Assembly: GCA_017590115.1 (NCBI GenBank)
Contig: JAGGNK010006892.1
Location: forward strand, 17,844,139-17,908,138
DNA from: Montifringilla adamsi
Taxonomy: Eukaryota > Chordata > Aves > Passeriformes > Passeridae
DNA length: 64,000 bases
Reading direction: 5' to 3'
A model generated the notes under the pieces. The model did no database searches, was not told the origin of the DNA, and saw nothing but the letters and a program-made list of their open reading frames with translations. Below are positions 13,101-26,945 of this stretch, piece after piece. The position numbers and the translations under genes were made by a program. Numbering within the stretch: the stretch's first letter is position 1; each line of letters starts with the position of its first letter.

Positions 13101-16100
13101 TTTTCCAAGAAAACCAAATGATTCTTATCGTCAAAACAAAAAATGTTGTGTTACAGGGCCTTCTATTAAATAGGTACAACACTCAAAATGATGCATGATC
13201 CTTTATCAACTCCAGTGCTGTTAAAACACAAAAGTCATGCATCCCCTCTGAGTGTAGACTTTGGAAGGAATGTGTGATGCATTGTCCTGCCTTAGGCTGA
13301 ATCCTCTGTGGAGATGGCTCCTGCTCTCTATTCACTACATGCAGAGAGGTAAAATGATTATCTTCGACTAGACAACTAAGTTTTGGATTGCTAAAATTAA
13401 CTAAGTCATATCCACAGCTGCTATCTTTATCTTCAGTGTATCTTTTTCTATTTTGTTTTTAATTTCATGTCTCTCCGCTCTCCCATTTTCTGTGTCTTCT
13501 GCAGTTTTTCTCTAAATCCATCATCCCACATCGTACAAGTTATTTCCTGTAATTTAACCATGATCTCTGATGCTGGAATGGCAAATGGGATTCTGTGATA
13601 CTTCTGCTCCACTCTATTTGCTGAAACATTGATTTTCTTAAAGCATTTAAGTACTGAAAAAATCAATAGGGCTATATACAAGTAATATAAAGGCATCTTG
13701 GTAACTTATGGAGAAAGAGCCAATTGGCAGAGTTTCATGTCATTCAGTGAGAGGGAAACCTGTGGTTTCTAGCTGAGGGCAAATGATAGCACAATTCTCT
13801 CACACCCTGTGTTCCACACCTGCCCATCAGGGGTAACCACAGCCCAACAAGCTACAAGAAGACGGAGAACGATCTGGAGAAAATAGTGTGAGTATCCCAA
13901 AAAATATAGTAGGGGCTCCTGTTTCCCAGAAATGCCACTGTTTTTGGCTGACTCATGCCATAAGGAACATTACTGGGAGCTCCCTCATCAGGAGGTCCAG
14001 CAGCAACATCTCTTCCTTAGATCAGTTATCCCTTCTTATTTCTGCCTGGCTTGTTACAGGAGGGATGTATCTGCCCAAGTGTTAGGGAGCTGCTGTGAAC
14101 TGGGATGGTCTCTGCCCCCTCTCAGGTGTTGGAGGGGATTTTGGCATTATGTATAGCCTTCCACCAGGCTCTGGTTCACTCCAGGTGTGTGTCCCTACCT
14201 CTGCCTCCAGCTGCTCAGCTCCTCGTGGACAAACTTTCAAACCCTTAAAAATGACATCAGGTGAAAAGGAAGCCGGGGCTGCCACCATCTGAATGTGAAG
14301 GCAAACCCACAAGCCCAGCAGTGTTTTAGATCAGCGGCTGCGCTGCCACTGTCAAAATGCGTTATGAATGAATAGCCACATATTTCACAGATGTAATGCA
14401 ATAGGGCTCAAGCTCCAAGGCCAGAAATATCTAAGTGTAAAGATAACTGATGTTTGCAGAGATACCTTAAACATTTGTCTCCTGGTGCATGTAATGGGAT
14501 TTTTCCATCTGTTTGCCACATAGCTGAGGAATGCAAAAGCTACAGTATGGTAAGATTATAATCAGATTCATTTGTTTTTAAATTACTGCTGGGTATATTT
14601 TATTTCTGAGAATGGGACAAGATCCAGCATTTTTAGGCTGAATGTGGATAATACAGGTTACAATTTTTTCCTCAAAATGTTGGAGTGCTTATTTTTCCTG
14701 TGTTTGACATTGTATATTCACAGATATTGTAATTATAGGTATTCATTTTTTGTGATGAAATGTGGCTAGTGTAACAACATGCTTTAAGTAGCTGTCTTTT
14801 TTCAGTGAGAAAGAAATATTTGGCAGTATCCCATTCTGCCATTTAATTGAGCCATGTGAAATATGTGAGCAGGGAGAAGAATAGGAAGTCTTAAACCGTA
14901 GAACATACAAGTCAGACATGTGTCTGGCATGTCCCAATCCTGGTAGTAGTGCACAAGTTTTTGCTGCTGTGTTAGAAATGCTGTAGTGAATTAGGAGAAT
15001 TTCCTAGGAGGAATGAATAGGACTGTGAGGGAGGTGTGGTGTAATGCAAGCAAGCACAGCAGGTACCTACCAGTCACCTCAGTGAACACGACCAAGCCCC
15101 CACTGGTAGGACTTAAGAATGTATGTGCTGCTGGAATTCTCTTCCCACAAAGGTGCATCATCAGAGATCTCTGGAAGTGAAATGAAAACCTTTCCAAAGT
15201 GTCTTTCAAAGTGGAGATAGAGAAGAGACAATTGCTTGATTTGCATTTCCTTGTTGGGAAGAGTTCTTTTAAGAGACAGTATTTTTTTTGTCTGTGCAAA
15301 GATATGGATGCATATGAACCTCACAATGTAAACAAGCTGTCAGGTTTCACTCCCTTAGTACTTGCAGTTCATTGCTTTAGGCTGTGAATGCCTGAGAGGA
15401 TACAAGAGGATTGTCTTCTTGTAACGTGTTCTGTTTGCCAATCTTAAATCTGCTTTTTCTTCTATACCTAAAATAATAAATTTAATATAGGAAGGCCAGT
15501 CAGGGGTGTTATGTTAAGCACTGAAGCATCTGAAAGCAGTCTAGATGAGCTCTGTCAGGTGTGCACTTCTGTGTGCTTCCCTCAAGGATAATGATATTCT
15601 CCTCCAGAAAACATTAAATTATTAACTTCACTGATGCAATTTCCTGTGATACACTGTAGGATGTTGACACTGTAGGATTTTTGACATTTTCACTTTCAGA
15701 TAGATAATCCAAGTAATATTCTCTGAAAGATGGTCTGCAAATAGTCCAGCATCCAGTAAAGGAGAGCCTCTATGCAAATGTGGCATGAAACATCTAGAAT
15801 AAACTGATGGGGAGAGCCAGATTGTGGATCATTTCATAGCATGGGATTTTGTTCCTGCAAAGGGCTTTCCAAATAGGTTTCATGAACTTGTACTGTGAAC
15901 CACTTTGTGATCTCCTTTATCTGCATGTGCTTGCTATGTGTCATTTTTGTCTTACCCTGGGACAAGGCCTCAAGCCCAGTGCTGGAGGGAAAAGCTTTCC
16001 CTAAAGGCTCAGTAACTCCCAGCCTAGGCAGGTATATTGCTGTTGGAATACACCAGGCAGAAATGAGAAGACATAGTTGGTCTGGGTAGGAGATACTGCT

Positions 16101-17278
16101 ATTGGAATTCCTGGTGGTGCTCCTAGGAGCTCCAGTGTTGTTCCCTAGAGCCTGACTCCATCAAGGAAACAGTGGCATTTCTAGGAACAAGGAGCCCCTG
16201 CTGTTTATTGGGATATTCCCACTGTATGACCATTGTGTCTGCTCTTGGTTGAGTTCCTGTGTCAGACAGTCTTCCAGAGCCACAACAGCTATCCTGACCT
16301 TTGCACCAACACACCTTCTGTCTTCTAGCAAAGCCTAGTAGCCAATCCATCCCCTTTGGAGGTCTCGCCACTGGAGTCTGCACTGCTTCTTTTACATTGA
16401 TGGAGTTGTCTTAGCAACAGCAAGAATTTTAGGGCAGGGCAAGGTGTGATCTGTGCTCAGTGCAGTGCAGAATTCACAAGGCCATGCAAATGTTTTATGA
16501 CAATAATTTCCCTTCCCTTCCTTCAACAGATTGTTGTGTTCTTCTTTTAGCAGCTGAACTTCATTTTGTTATTTGTGGCCCATTGGTAGTGCTTCTAGGA
16601 AGGACTGACAAAACCATTACTGAAATTGCTCACTTGGATAGGTGGTATCCAAAGGACCTGCTGTTTTGTTGAACTGCACAGCTCAGGAGATTTTCTAGCC
16701 TCACACTGATTGTGGGTTGCTACGCTAGGAACAGCAGCACGTGACAGCAGAGGTGCCACTGCTGTATCAAGTGCAATCATCACTGTGGCATCAGAAATGA
16801 AAACCAGCTGAGAAAATAAGGAGATTTGCTCCTGAACTTGCCAGCATGGAGGTTTCCTGGTTGGCATCATAGCATATGTGGAAATTTGGTTGGGATGGCT
16901 CATTGAGTCCAGGATCAGCTAGGTGTCCGTTCCTCCTGCTTTCTGGTGCTGCTGATTTTCGGGGCATGGTTCGCAGCCAGTTTGGTCAGGAGAAATATAA
17001 TAAAAGAAGTTAAAAGTTCTGCTATTGTGCCTCACTAGCAAGAGGTAATTAACCAGCAGGGAGTCATGGTTCTGGAAAAAATTTCTGTCTGTTCCTACGG
17101 GAGAAGCAATATGACTTCCTGAGGGATTTCATTCTGTTATTCTGTGAAGATGGTGCCTCTGATCTCTAATCAGCAGCAGAAGTGGAAGGACAGAGCATGG
17201 TCAGAGCAGATTAAATCTTCATGGCTTCCAGTTGCTGTAATAGCTTTTTTAGCTGCTAATATCTTGATTGAAATGTGA

Positions 17279-17314
17279 TTTTTTTTCCTTTTTTTTTTTT
17301 CTTTTTTTTTTTTT
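17279..17314. repeat. Interrupted poly(T) tract
   Basis: Thirty-six bases consist of T except for a CC and a single C. It is a low-complexity tract, slippage-prone and likely length-polymorphic. On the minus strand it reads as poly(A), but no retroposon body is recognisable beside it. Confidence 0.8.
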
Positions 17315-20300
17315 CTATGTAACACTCATATATTGGGCATATTTTGATCCAAGAAGGACAAAAATTACATGCAAGACACCAACCCCCTCTGCCAAGCCAT
17401 AAGCTGCAGAGGACAAGGACACTAATGAAAGTATCACACAGGTGTCTCTTAGGTCCATTTTCCATAGGCTGATGCCTGAAATACTTACCCCTTTACCATT
17501 AACATTTCCTAGGAAGATTTCCCCTGGACACATCACTTACTGCCGAGAAATTTGGCTTCTCAGCCAAAGGGGCCAGGCCTGTGCTCAGTGCAGGACCAAA
17601 GCTGGGGTTTTTGGTTGTCCAGTGGAGGGCACAGCTTTCAGCCCCTTTTTTGGGAAGGGTGTTCAATGTGCCAGCCTCTCTGCTTCCAGGGAAGCAGAGA
17701 CTGGGACTTTCCTCAGCTGGGCCCTTGGATGCTGCTAGCTTTAAACTGCCTGGAACAGCAGAGCTGTTTCTCATAGTGCTTCTCATTGGAAGAACTGAAT
17801 CATTCTGGATTTCATGGGGAGGTGGTTTTCCTTCTGGGGGCTTACTCAGCGCAGAGAAGGAAAATTGGCTAAACAGTTTTACTTCAGTTTACAGTCATCC
17901 TTTCAAGTGGTATTCAACCTATCCAAGGTGTGAATTATAGATGTTTATTTGTTTACAGAAAGCCTTGACTGAAATATAATTAAAATTGTATGAACATTTG
18001 TATTACTCTTACAGAGTATAAATTTAGACAAAGTTTTTCATGAAAGTTTGTCTTTTAACCAAATCATCTGTCAATGTTTGAAGTCATAAAGGTATATTCA
18101 TAAAGGTAAATAAATTTGTTACCTACCTTTCATTTGTGATATTCAGTAGATGACAAAAAATAAACTAGAATAAAAAGGAAAATAAGTTTTTAGAAAATGG
18201 AGAAGGTAGGCTGGCAGGTATATTAGTGGTGAGCAAAGAAAATTGGAAGACAGGCTGAGAAGTAATGACATGCTGTTTGTTTTTTGTGGACACTCATTAT
18301 TTCTGCAGGGAACATCTGCTCTGCAAGGATTCTTTGCAGCATCTCACCAGGAGAGGTGAATAACCCCAGATTACCTCATCTTCAATGCATATTATACCTC
18401 ATCCACATTTCAATTGATGCTGGCTCCTTCTGTTTTCAAATTTAAATACAATTCTGAGGTTTCTGGTTGAAGTACCTCTCCTCTATCCCAAGAGGAGAAA
18501 TAATTTTGGGGACACATTCATATATATGACGGTTTTTCTCTCAGATAAATCCTCCTGTTACTAAGTTACTTTTTTAACCACTATGGACAGAGGTAGTTTA
18601 GCCAACAACCTTGTGCATATTTACCTGCAATGTAGATGTCTGAGTTCAGATGAATCCAGCCCTGAAGTATCTGTTGACTGTGATTTGTGACACCTATCTC
18701 AGGAGAACTTGAAAAGCTTCCCAGATCTTACTTCCTCCCCTGTGTACCTCAGTATCTGGAAAATTTCATCCCATTATCTTTATATGTTTACTTGTGGAGG
18801 GGCAAAGGTCTTGTCATGCTGAGCATGTTAAAGGTTTTCTCCAAGTTTACATAAGATATTCCTTTTGTTTGCTGTGTGAATTGTTCTTTATATGAAGACA
18901 CTCAGACCCATGTTATATCAGCACACCTAGCTGTGAAAATACCAGAAACACTGTCTTTGATATTTTCAAGGGGGTTGAAACAATCACTATTAATCACTCA
19001 AAGATATGAAAATGACTTACTCAAGTGAAAGATACTCTGCTTGACTTTCCTTTTAGTTACACTGGTGAAAATTGAGAGTTGCTGGTGTCAATTATGTTTT
19101 GTCTGGCTTAATGGAGATAACAATCAGGTCCCTTGGCTTCTAATCAAGTTTGATATTACCCTGGTGAGTTGTTCTAATCCCTTAAATGGCACCATGTGGT
19201 AAGAAATCAATTGTGTTATGAAAATTACTCAGCTTTTCAGTTGTGCTAGTGTAGTTTGGTCTAATTGCCTAATTTTACTTTCTCAATAAAGAAATTATTC
19301 AGAATTCTCTATTGTACCACATCTCCAGTAGACATCCATATTTGTAATTCTCATTATAAAAAAGAATGACAAATATTTTTGGTCAAAGTTGTTTGTCTTA
19401 ACAAAAACTTGTAGCTGTCTTCTATTCTTTGTGCACAAATGCTTGGGTAAGTTGTTTTGTTTTTTTTTCTGAAGGCAGCCTCTTGCCAGTGCAGATAGTG
19501 CAGGTTATTTCTGCTGTTGCCTGTGTGGGATTCTGCATGTGAAATTTATGCATTACTGAACAACAGTTCTACAAGTGCTGCTGTGCACAGAAAGGGTGGA
19601 TATGTTCTTCTCAGAACCAAATATATCTAGAATACAGTTTTGAATACTATAAATTCTGTAGTGGAACAAAGCAACGCAAATAAGCACACTTATATCTGTA
19701 CAGCTGTTTGCTGTTAGAGTTACCTAGGTGCAAATTTTTATCATTTGGGAATACCTTGTCTCTTGTAGTTGCTTTGACTCGGGCTTTAAAACCAAACCAG
19801 TAGATAGAGTTTGTTCATGTGTATGCTTGGTCATCCTGTGGCCAAGGTGAAGAGATATTTTTGTCTATTTTCTGAAGACAAAACATTATGAATCATTGAA
19901 CATTTGCTTTGTGCTTGGAGTAGTCTCCACTGTGCAGAAATGCCTTGGAGCACTGTGAGAAGGATTGCTTGTGTGAGACATGAAAGGTAGCTATGGCATT
20001 TAGAGGCACCACGAAGTGAAACAATTTCAACAGCTTGGTTTCTTAAAAGCCATGTTACCTTGCAAATGACCCATCCTGCTTTTTGCTCTGCTGGTGTGTC
20101 ACAACAGACCACCATGCTACAGCACTAAAATGCAGTAATGTGTCACTGTATAGGATATAAGGTATGCTTGCAGGACTTGTGGAGTGGTTGAGAACAAGCT
20201 GAGCAACAGGCATAAGCAAAATCCAGTTGTGATCACATGTGTAATAATAAAAAATACATGATGTGCCTCACTGGGGAAACCCTTGTGCACAGGTCTGGGT

Positions 20301-22496
20301 GTAGATATTTTCTGAAGCAATCAGAATTATTGGCATCGCAGACTGTTTGCCCTTCTGGCGAGGTTCATGCTTCATGAAACCTGTCGAATTGTAACATCAA
20401 AACAGTGACATTTCATGGACTTGGAAAAATATTTTGGGATTGTTCCTCTAAGTAACAATCCCTTCAGAGAACTAGACCTGATAGTGGAGTATTAGAATGA
20501 GTAGTGACTGATAATATTCATGCCCAATGTACTTCTTATGCATTGATCAAATTATTATCTGCTTGTGTTATATATTTTTTTTGTTTCCTTTATTTTTTTT
20601 TCCAATGAGGAAAAAAAATGGACTAACAATTCTTCAAAACCATAAATTTATTATAATTGTTTTATTATGGTGGAGATTAAAAGAGCAGAACAAAGGGAAG
20701 GTGTTTTGTATAAAGTGACAGTTGATTTTCCTCTGCTTGCCCATAAAATACCTCTTTATCCCAGCCTTCTCTGAATATCATGCTTTATTTTCCAGAGAAG
20801 ATATTCTATGCTTGGGGCACATTTCCTTAAATCTTTGCAAACCACTGATGCCCAGAATATGTTCTGCTTAGCATAATCACATTAATTCAAGTTTTCACAG
20901 ATACATGTGTTCCACCCTCCACATCTCTTAATCGCTAATCCCACCTCCATGAAGAGCTTGTTTGGGAGAAGCATGCCATAAAAGATGAAATTAAATTGTT
21001 CCAGAACCAGTTTCTGAATGTCACATGGAAGTCTTTACTCTTGGCAACACTGACATCAGTGTGCCTTTACTTCAGAAAAAAAGTATAGACGTGAAGCAAA
21101 AACCTGTGCTTTTTTAAAATTTGCAACTTTGGCAACACAGGGACTAGGCTTTTTCTCGGTACTGTTTCATCCTAATCACTACTGGGGAAGTGGAACATTT
21201 GATTGATCAGGCTGGAATATGTTCCACTGGTAGCTCATCAGCTCAGTCCTGGACATGGATTATTCCTATTGTTGAGCAGGCATGATGCTTTGAGACCGGA
21301 AGATTCACATGTTTTTAAAACGCTGTTATATGTTTATATTCATGCTTGCCAATCCTAAGACTTCCCTTTACTATTGTTTTTTGAGAGGGAAGCGAAAATG
21401 GAGGAGTATGAATGATGAAGAAAAAGGGAGAAACAAACAAGGGAAACACTGGCATGGCCAAGCTGGGACTGTTAAAAGTGGGAGATTAGTATTTATAATA
21501 ATAAGGAGGCACTGTGGAAATCTAGACTGGAAAAGGCCTTCAGTATTGAGTATTTCAGTGAGAGCTGTTTCCTGTGCTTTAGGATACTGCCCCCAGGTAA
21601 AGAATTAATAAAATATTAACTTGACAATAACTTCTTCTCCTGGATGTAATTGTTCATTATCTGAAAAAATAGTCCAAAGAACTTAATAAAAAAGAAAATA
21701 TCATTATTAAAATTGTCTTCCCGAGATGATTGCATATGGAAGAATTATCTAAGGATCATTTCATCTTGATTGTGTGTCATGCTGTGTATCAAATTACATC
21801 AGATTTATTCCACAAGCAGTGATTCTTCAGGACCATCTAACTGGCAAAAGCTTATTCTAGCCAAGAGGCAGTGCAGTTGTGTAAATCATCCCATTTCATG
21901 GGTATAATTATTCAGTCAATCAGCTGAAGGGGAGTAAAAGTTCTCAATGTGTTGGTCATAGTACATCTCTCTTACCTGGGATGTTTTCCATTGTGTGACG
22001 GTGACATTTGAAGCTGTATGGGGCAACTTATTTATCTGTGCAGAGTCAGACCCAGCCAACAGTGCATTCAACAAGACTTTACTCCATAAATAAATGTAAT
22101 GGGACTGCCTGAAGAATGAAACTCTGCTTAGACTGAAAAAAAGTTACAGTGTGGTCCTGATAGAGTTGAACCTCAGTTACAAGAAATGGATGTGAGGTAT
22201 AAGAAAAGATAGCCTTCCCCTTTCTAGTCTCTGAAAACTTATAGCAGCTTATAGTTCATGGCTAATGTTTCCAGGAAAGTTAGATGCTTGCTGTCATTCT
22301 CTGCTCATATAAACTGTGGCAATAGACTGCATATGGAAGTGCAGTGAATTGTTAAGTCTTCCATTGCATGTACAAGTTTAATTACTGTAATTTTCTTAAT
22401 AAAGTTTTTCATTTTCTACTTTAACAATAATTACATAGATAAGTGGTAATAATAATAATACAACTGTTAAGAAGTATTATAATATGAAATGGTAGT

Positions 22497-22513
22497 AAAA
22501 AAAAAAAAAAAAG
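22497..22513. repeat. Poly(A) 17-mer
   Basis: An uninterrupted run of 17 A residues lies about 35 bases after an (AAT)n stretch. It is a simple repeat and no SINE or processed pseudogene body is evident upstream. Confidence 0.8.
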
Positions 22514-23108
22514 CCAAGTTCCTGTGTCAGCAACACTGCAGTAAAAAGGCATTAAGACAAAAATCTTGATCTGAGAGGGAGAAGCAATTTCCCAGGTAAT
22601 AAAGCTTTAGTCTAAATTGTGATTAAGACAGGGATTTCCCAGAGATCATGATAAAGCTTTTACAGGTCCCCAAACCAGTACTCATATTCTTCAAGGCAAG
22701 GAGTCTTATTTGTCTGGTGTTGATATCTCCTCTTCTTTCCAGCCTCTGTCTGCACAGTTTCCAAAGATTCATGACCTCCCAAGAGAGTCTTGGGGATTCA
22801 TCTAGGTTAATAGAGCCAATAGAGCTAACAGTTTTACTACAGACCTTCTACTGGCACCTCCAGTGTACCTGAGAGTGAGCCACATGGCCAACATCTGCCA
22901 CGTGTCGTTCCCTCACTTGTCTTCTTTGCCTGGTACATTCTTCTTTCTTTCTGAAATCATGTCTTTTGCTCCATAATCTCTGTTGCTTCTGTTCCTGGAG
23001 CAACCCTGAATTTACAAGAAGCCTCTGATGCAGTCGCTGTTGAACTTGACCAAGTTGTAGAAATAATGTAGAAATCAGAACACTCTTGGCTTGTAATCAC
23101 TTGGAGCA

Positions 23109-23262
23109 TTGTGGTGTTTAACCCCAGTCACTCAGTCTCCCACCAGTGGGATCATGGAGAGAATTGGAAGAGTAAAAGCTGGGAACAAGGAATTAATTCA
23201 CTGCTCCCCATGGGCAGGCAGTGTTCAGCCATCTCCAGGAGAGCAGGGCCCCATCATTACAA
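23109..23262. mobile_element. Probable avian ERV LTR remnant
   Basis: The segment resembles a widespread avian endogenous-retrovirus LTR family. It has a 'gtttaaccccagtcactcag' opening, a 'ccagtgggatcatgg' block followed by 'gagagaattggaagagtaaaagc', and a later 'ctgctccccatgggcaggcag' block with 'ttcagccatctccagg'. These follow one another in the order I associate with that LTR. It is only a fragment, diverged, with no internal gag, pol or env sequence nearby. The identification rests on recalled similarity, so the family and strand are left open. Confidence 0.5.
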
Positions 23263-23271
23263 TGGTTTTCA

Positions 23272-23475
23272 GGTTAAAGCTGTTCCCTCTTGTCCTATCA
23301 ACACATGCTCTTGGAAAAAGCCCCTCTTTCTTGTAGGCCCCCTTTAGGTACTGAAAGGATGCTGTAGGGTGTCCCCAGAACCTTCTCTTCCCCAGAACCT
23401 TCTCTTCCCCAGACTGAACACCCCCAGCTCTCTCAGCCTGTGTTCATCGGAGAGGTGATCCAGTCCTCTTTCTTG
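23272..23475 (-). mobile_element. CR1 LINE fragment, minus strand
   Basis: On the minus strand this matches the CR1 region just inside the 3' end. The plus strand shows 'ctgttccctcttgtcctatc', 'gactgaacacccccagctct' and 'ctcagcctgtgttcatcgga', which are reverse-complement CR1 landmarks. It starts within about ten bases of the LTR-like segment, so the two form a composite junction. An internal 17-bp tandem duplication (23373-23406) is specific to this copy. Both ends are truncated. Confidence 0.75.
23373..23412. repeat. 17-bp tandem duplication inside a CR1 copy
   Basis: The unit 'ccccagaaccttctctt' occurs twice head to tail (23373-23389 and 23390-23406) and a partial third start ('ccccag') follows. 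It interrupts the surrounding CR1 landmarks, so it arose after insertion or is a variant of this copy. Confidence 0.85.
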
Positions 23476-26400
23476 AGAGACTAATGGAAAAATCTGTGTC
23501 GAGACCCTCTAAGAGATTTTACCCCAGGTACACTGGACTGAGTGTGTTTGCTCAGGGCAGCTCAGTGTAGGTGCCTCCAAACCATGATTTCCTAAACAGT
23601 GCTTTCCTGAGCACTGTGCAGAGATGAGAGTTTAGCTGTGTGCTAGCTGCTTCCAAGTAGCGTTTCTCACTTGTTTCAAGTGTGGTTAAAAGTAGACTGT
23701 ATAGTCTTGGGCCAAAATTTGGAATCCTTATGTTTGTGGAGTGCCCAGTGCTATTTCAGATTTTAAAATAGTTTTAAAATTCCTTGCTTGTTGCACAGAA
23801 AGAATTGGGATTAGATACAATACTGTGTAACTCTGCCTCATTTCAAATATAAGGGGCAGAAAATATGAGGAGATAAACAGAAATTTCCTCATTATTTACC
23901 CAGTGAAGATCTGAGGAGTTAAATTTTTGTGTAACTGCTTTGCCCAGCTTTACTCTGAACTGGTGCTGTATTCTCCTTGCTTGGGTCACGTGCTGCTATT
24001 TAAGATTCTCAGGCATCCTGTGAGCTAGAATAAGAGGGAAGTTAATATACATTTTCTAATGCAAAGCTGTTTCTGTAGGAGGTCTTTATAGGATTGGTGT
24101 GGGACTGCCCCTGGCATAAGGAGTTGTCTAAAATACACTAACCTCTTTCTTGTCTAGATGATATTTGTTTGAAAGGGACAGATGAGGCATCTCCCTGTCT
24201 CTCTGCAGATGTTCTCAGGTGGCAGCATGCAACATTAATCACCCTGATGCATCCGCTGAGCTCTCAGGAAGGTTTCACGCATCCTAGAGTGCTGTGAAAT
24301 CCCTTTTCCAAGGCATCCAGTCCTCCTCGCATTCCTGGGACAGCACACTCTGTGTGGTAGAGGATATGAGCTGAAGACAGAGAGATTCAACAAAGGAAGT
24401 TACTGGCCAGCTTAGTCATTCAGGATCAGGAACACCCCTATCTTCCTCATGGATGCCATCATCTTCATCAAAAAAGACTGTAAGTAGAGAGAACAGTAAA
24501 AAGGGGTGGCTGGCTTCTACCTTTTCTTCCTCAAGGAGCCCAGAAACAGAGGGTAGTGGGGCCGGTTGTGGGCGATCATCTCTAATTGGAGAGATGGACC
24601 AAATGTTCTTTTTGTTGCTTTGTTCTTCTGCACCTGGGATGCCAGAGTTGATCGAAGTCACTTTTGTATTGCTTCTTAGCAGATTTTCCTAGTGCGCTGC
24701 ATTTGGTAATTTACAGCAGAACACTTCCAGCAATAACTGTAACTGACATCTGAAAGTGGTTTACACTCATTTTAAAAATTGGGCAATATGAGAGTTAGGC
24801 AAGGTTTGCACGAGAGGTAATATTGCATATTATAACAGCTGATGTAGCCGAAAAGGCATGGGCATGTTTCCAAACACCCGTGGCCTTCTCGGGATTGCTG
24901 CAGAGACAGACACTATAGAGAAACAAAAATCCAGCTCCTCCCTTTCAATTGTGGCATTTCTGAAATGCCTCCCAGTGCTGCAAATCAGGACAAGTTTAGA
25001 ATAATCTGATTTATAGCTGTGGCACATGCTGTGAGACTGGAAACTCAATAACATTTTATTACCTACTAAAGAAGCTGTTTATTTAAATGATTACTTCTTG
25101 TGACATATACCAGAAGATAAACAGTGTACAAATGAGTAAAATGTGTGGCTGACTGCTTTGTGACTACAATCTTCTGTTCATTTTATGCCATTCATTGCTG
25201 AGTTTATTCCACAATAAATACAGACACTACTATCAGACTACATGTTCCAGAAAAAAAAATCTTCAGCTAAAAGAATCAGTGTACCTTACAAGAACCACGT
25301 TTTGTCAGATTTTTATTCTAATACTCAGCTACAATTGAAATTGCTAAGTTTCTGTTTTCAGAGTGAAAAGCAATGATAATTCATGTGATAATTCTCCCAG
25401 CAAAACAAAAGCAAAAAGAAAAAAACCCAAGCCAAATTAAGAAGCTTCATTTTAGGTATGTGTAATTAGACATGACGGAAAGATACCTTATTCCATGGCA
25501 TCACATTTCCTTTCCTATTAGCATGATATTTATGTATATAAAGGGGAAAAATCAGTTTCTCATCTGACAAAAGGTGTTTATCTGCTGCTCATAATCTTGA
25601 ACTAACCTTTCCCCCCACTCACTATTCTTGAGATTATTATTTGATGTAAATTCCTGTCTGTAGCTGTTGTGCTGCAAAAGGTGATCTCCTTTTCCCTCAA
25701 AGGTATGGTAGCTCATTTTGAAAACTGATGTGTAGCCCTGGTCCGTCCTGGTCCTCTGCCTAAAGGAGCAGTGAAGAACTGAAAGGGTCCTGAGATCCTG
25801 ACCTCATGATACTGGGAATTGGGTTTTTGCCTACCCAGTGTCATGGGAAATGCTACGGGCTCATGTAGCCACGACTGTGTTTTGCCTGATGGCCTAGGAA
25901 GGCCTTCTTTAATCATGGAAATAGTGTCTGGTGGAGCTGAAGATGGGACCTCTTCCCATCTCCCTCTGCCTCTTTTCCTGACATCCTTTTCTGCTGACTT
26001 TTTGCTGCCTGCTGGAGAGGAACTGAGATTATTTTGATAGTAATGTGATAATTTATTATCCTTTTTTTCCATCTCCAAAACCTCTCCATTTCAGCCAGTG
26101 CCTCACCTTTACCAACTTAGTGTTCTGCTAATTGCTTGGTCAGATCTTGCACGTCTTTTTCTGGGGTGGGGGAGAAAAACAAATCCAAATTGGCACAAAC
26201 ATCAGCACAAGGCTATAGTCTCCTTTTCTCCTGCTGCAGTAAGCATTAAATCTGTTCCTAGTGAGGCTGGCTAATAAACCCCATCACATCCTGTCTGGCA
26301 TTCGTCATGCTTAGCTGCAGGCACATATTGAGGTTCCTGTTGGAAATAGTTGCTTGCATTTCTGTTCCGTCAGTGCACAGACATTGGTATTTCCAGAGTG

Positions 26401-26829
26401 GGAAATCACAGGGATTATTTTTGACTTTCACAAGGATTATTTCTGCTCAAGGACTGTGACATTGGTGTAAATGCTAATCTCAAATGCCTAATTGTAAAAA
26501 ATTTAGGTGTAGTGTCTACAATGTAGGCATGGGAAGCTAAGTGAGATTGATCTCTCTGCTGATGTATTTTACAGTGATCTCCCTTTTTTTAGATAAAGTG
26601 GGCAAATGTCAACTGCTCCAGCACCCACTGTCTCTTGTAATGGAGCTAAACTGGGAGGAGAAACACTTTGCTGGGGACTGCTGTCTGCTCCAGACCCTCA
26701 CACCTATTGGTTTGCACCCATACACCATGGCCTGAGCTGGAGCAGCGAATCCTGCCCAAGTTCAGGGCTCACTGGGAGTTTATCATTCTCACAGCCATGG
26801 TCATCCAGCTCAGGGCATTGGACTCTCTT
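23476..26829. other. Gene-free interval
   Basis: No exon or clear repeat is seen. The minus-strand ORF at 25713-26078 (121 codons) has no recognisable motif and a plus-strand ORF overlaps it, which is typical of chance openness in a locally GC-richer patch. Nothing else stands out apart from ordinary AT-rich sequence. Confidence 0.5.
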
Positions 26830-26945
26830 AGCTTGTCATCAGTGATGAAGACAAAGAAAACATGAAGAATCTCTGCCTTATCTGTGTCCCTGTTTGTGAG
26901 GTGACAATAATGTTGTCTGACAATTTAGCCTTGGTCAAATATAAT
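26830..26945 (-). mobile_element. Possible degraded internal CR1 fragment
   Basis: The plus strand contains 'agtgatgaagacaaagaaaa' followed by 'aatctctgccttatctgtgt' and then a short sequence on alternating G/T. This is the order seen in reverse-complement CR1 from the 5' half of the reverse-transcriptase ORF. The match is weak, with no 3' terminus, so it could also be chance similarity. The limits are approximate. Confidence 0.35.

Larger units (their letters stand above)
10150..23108. other. Long gene-free AT-rich interval
   Basis: About 13 kb with no exon, RNA gene or clear transposon. Open frames are short and scattered. The one on the minus strand at 14991-15299 (102 codons) and the overlapping pair at 17442-17940 have no recognisable domain and are not bounded by convincing splice sites. 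Homopolymer tracts occur at 17279-17314 (T) and 22497-22513 (A). The latter lies about 35 bases after a short (AAT)n run at about 22446-22460. Conserved noncoding enhancers could be present but cannot be seen from one sequence. Confidence 0.55.

Noticed and set aside
17279..17314. T-rich tract considered as the tail of a minus-strand processed pseudogene
   Set aside because: Neither flank contains a recognisable gene body or target-site duplication.
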